From: Candidatus Aminicenantota bacterium
GTDB taxonomy: Bacteria > Acidobacteriota > Aminicenantia > UBA2199
DNA: 6,090 nucleotides
Assembly: GCA_023137075.1 (NCBI GenBank)
Contig: JAGLQA010000198.1
Span: forward strand, 1-6,090
Direction of reading: 5' to 3'
The notes under the pieces were generated by a model that worked only from the letters and a program-made list of their open reading frames with translations, was not told the DNA's origin and ran no database searches. Both the position numbers and the translations under genes were made by a program. This document shows, one piece after another, positions 5,509 to 6,090 of the stretch (its first letter is position 1; every line of letters begins with the position of its first letter).

Positions 5509-5984
5509 GAAAAGAAATACATTTTATTTTGAACGGTTCGGCCGTATCCGTATTGGTAGAAGCGCACAAGCGGCTGATCGATATACTTCGTGATCCCTTA
5601 GGACATAAGGGAACCAAGGAAGGGTGTGGTGAAGGCGAGTGCGGGGCCTGCACCGTTATTGTTGACGGCCGGGCGGTGAACTCCTGTCTATACCCGGCCT
5701 TTGAGATCGAAGGTAAGAACGTTACGACGATCGAGGGACTTTTGGGCAGTGGTAACCGGTTGTCCGTAATCCAGCAGGCCTTCGTTGAAAAAGGTGGAAT
5801 CCAGTGTGGTTTCTGTACTCCCGGTATGATCCTGTCCGCCAAAGCCTTGTTAGATACAAATCCGGATCCGGGTGAAGAGGAAATCCGTAATGCCTTAGTG
5901 GGCAACCTCTGCCGCTGCACCGGGTATGTCCAGATCATCGAATCGGTGAAAGAGGCGGCCGAAAAAGGAAAGGAAATAAAATGA
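5505..5984 (+). CDS. [2Fe-2S] subunit of a xanthine-oxidase-family molybdenum hydroxylase (CoxS-like)
   Basis: A 159-residue protein, full length for the small subunit that relays electrons from the molybdenum site to the FAD subunit. The N-terminal plant-ferredoxin domain (about 1-80) carries EGCGEGECGACTV, with cluster ligands C41, C46, C49 and C61 (C-x4-C-x2-C-x11-C). The C-terminal helical domain holds the second cluster, with C101 and C104 in QCGFCTPGMILSAKALL and C136 and C138 in VGNLCRCTGY. All eight ligands are present, as is the glutamine (Q100) before C101 that neighbours the molybdopterin in this family. The gene starts with an ATGA overlap with the FAD subunit and ends in another with the molybdopterin subunit; its own ribosome site is weak, which fits coupled translation and a fixed subunit ratio. 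Substrate specificity cannot be read from this subunit. Confidence 0.96.
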   Translation: MRKEIHFILNGSAVSVLVEAHKRLIDILRDPLGHKGTKEGCGEGECGACTVIVDGRAVNSCLYPAFEIEGKNVTTIEGLLGSGNRLSVIQQAFVEKGGIQCGFCTPGMILSAKALLDTNPDPGEEEIRNALVGNLCRCTGYVQIIESVKEAAEKGKEIK

Positions 5985-6090
5985 CAGGTTTTCGTTATTT
6001 AGGAAAAGAATATTCGCGACCGGAAGGGCCGGAAAAGGCTGCCGGGAAAGCCTATTATATCAGTGACCTGGAGCGGCCCGGCATGATTTT
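5981..6090 (+). CDS. Molybdopterin-binding large subunit of the hydroxylase (CoxL/XdhA-like), N-terminal fragment
   Basis: Only the first 36 codons are present; the gene runs off the window. Translation from ATG 5981-5983 gives MTGFRYLGKEYSRPEGPEKAAGKAYYISDLERPGMI. The pattern (I/L)GK-x(3)-R-x-(D/E)GP-EKA-x-GKA-x-Y-x-x-D-L-x-x-PGM is the standard opening of the aldehyde oxidase/xanthine dehydrogenase a/b hammerhead domain. Its place after the FAD and [2Fe-2S] genes completes the expected three-subunit enzyme. The start overlaps the preceding stop as ATGA, with an AAGGAAA site about 6-10 nt upstream (5970-5976). This subunit would hold the molybdenum cofactor and the active-site glutamate that define the reaction; both lie outside the window, so the substrate remains open. 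Confidence 0.9.
   Translation, partial: MTGFRYLGKEYSRPEGPEKAAGKAYYISDLERPGMI

Noticed and set aside
5480..5938. 152-codon minus-strand open frame opposite the [2Fe-2S] subunit
   Set aside because: The plus-strand frame has all eight cluster cysteines; the antisense frame is a by-product of its codon use.
1..6090. CRISPR arrays, tRNA or rRNA genes, insertion sequences, phage attachment sites
   Set aside because: I saw no regularly spaced repeats, no tRNA-like fold, no transposase and no terminal inverted repeats; nearly all the DNA is accounted for by metabolic genes.

Overview
The window is a 6.1 kb stretch of bacterial DNA with balanced base composition, packed genes, strong Shine-Dalgarno sites (AGGAGG, AAGGAG) and a consensus sigma-A/sigma-70 promoter. 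It holds two divergent catabolic operons and both run off the window. An anaerobic, perhaps Firmicutes (Peptococcaceae-like) or deltaproteobacterial, degrader of organic acids would fit the gene content and ribosome binding sites. The sequence alone does not fix the taxon.

Left operon (minus strand, 3182 down to 1): an acyl-CoA dehydrogenase, then the ETF beta subunit (FixA/EtfB), the ETF alpha subunit (FixB/EtfA) and the first 50 codons of a FixC-like FAD protein (ETF:quinone oxidoreductase family). This is a complete electron route: acyl-CoA dehydrogenase flavin to ETF to FixC, and probably on to quinone or ferredoxin.

Centre (3183-3433): a 251-bp divergent intergenic region. It carries a near-perfect promoter for the right operon (TTGAAA, 17 bp, TATAAT), several short inverted repeats that could be operators, and a 7-bp AT-only inverted repeat whose 4-nt loop is the Shine-Dalgarno GGAG directly before a TTG start codon.

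Right operon (plus strand, 3434 to the end): a family III (CaiB/BaiF) CoA-transferase, then the FAD subunit, the [2Fe-2S] subunit and the beginning of the molybdopterin subunit of a xanthine-oxidase-family hydroxylase/dehydrogenase. These four genes are joined by three successive 4-bp ATGA overlaps, so they are almost certainly one translationally coupled unit.

Reading the locus as a whole (inference): a carboxylic acid is activated by CoA transfer, the thioester or a derivative is hydroxylated or dehydrogenated by the three-subunit molybdenum enzyme, and an acyl-CoA intermediate is oxidised (or an enoyl-CoA reduced) by the dehydrogenase with ETF/FixC handling electrons. The layout resembles the E. 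coli cai/fix locus (CaiA-like dehydrogenase, CaiB-like transferase, fixABC), with a molybdenum hydroxylase added. The substrate is not identified. The most unusual single observation is that the acyl-CoA dehydrogenase appears to lack the catalytic glutamate at both positions known in the family.
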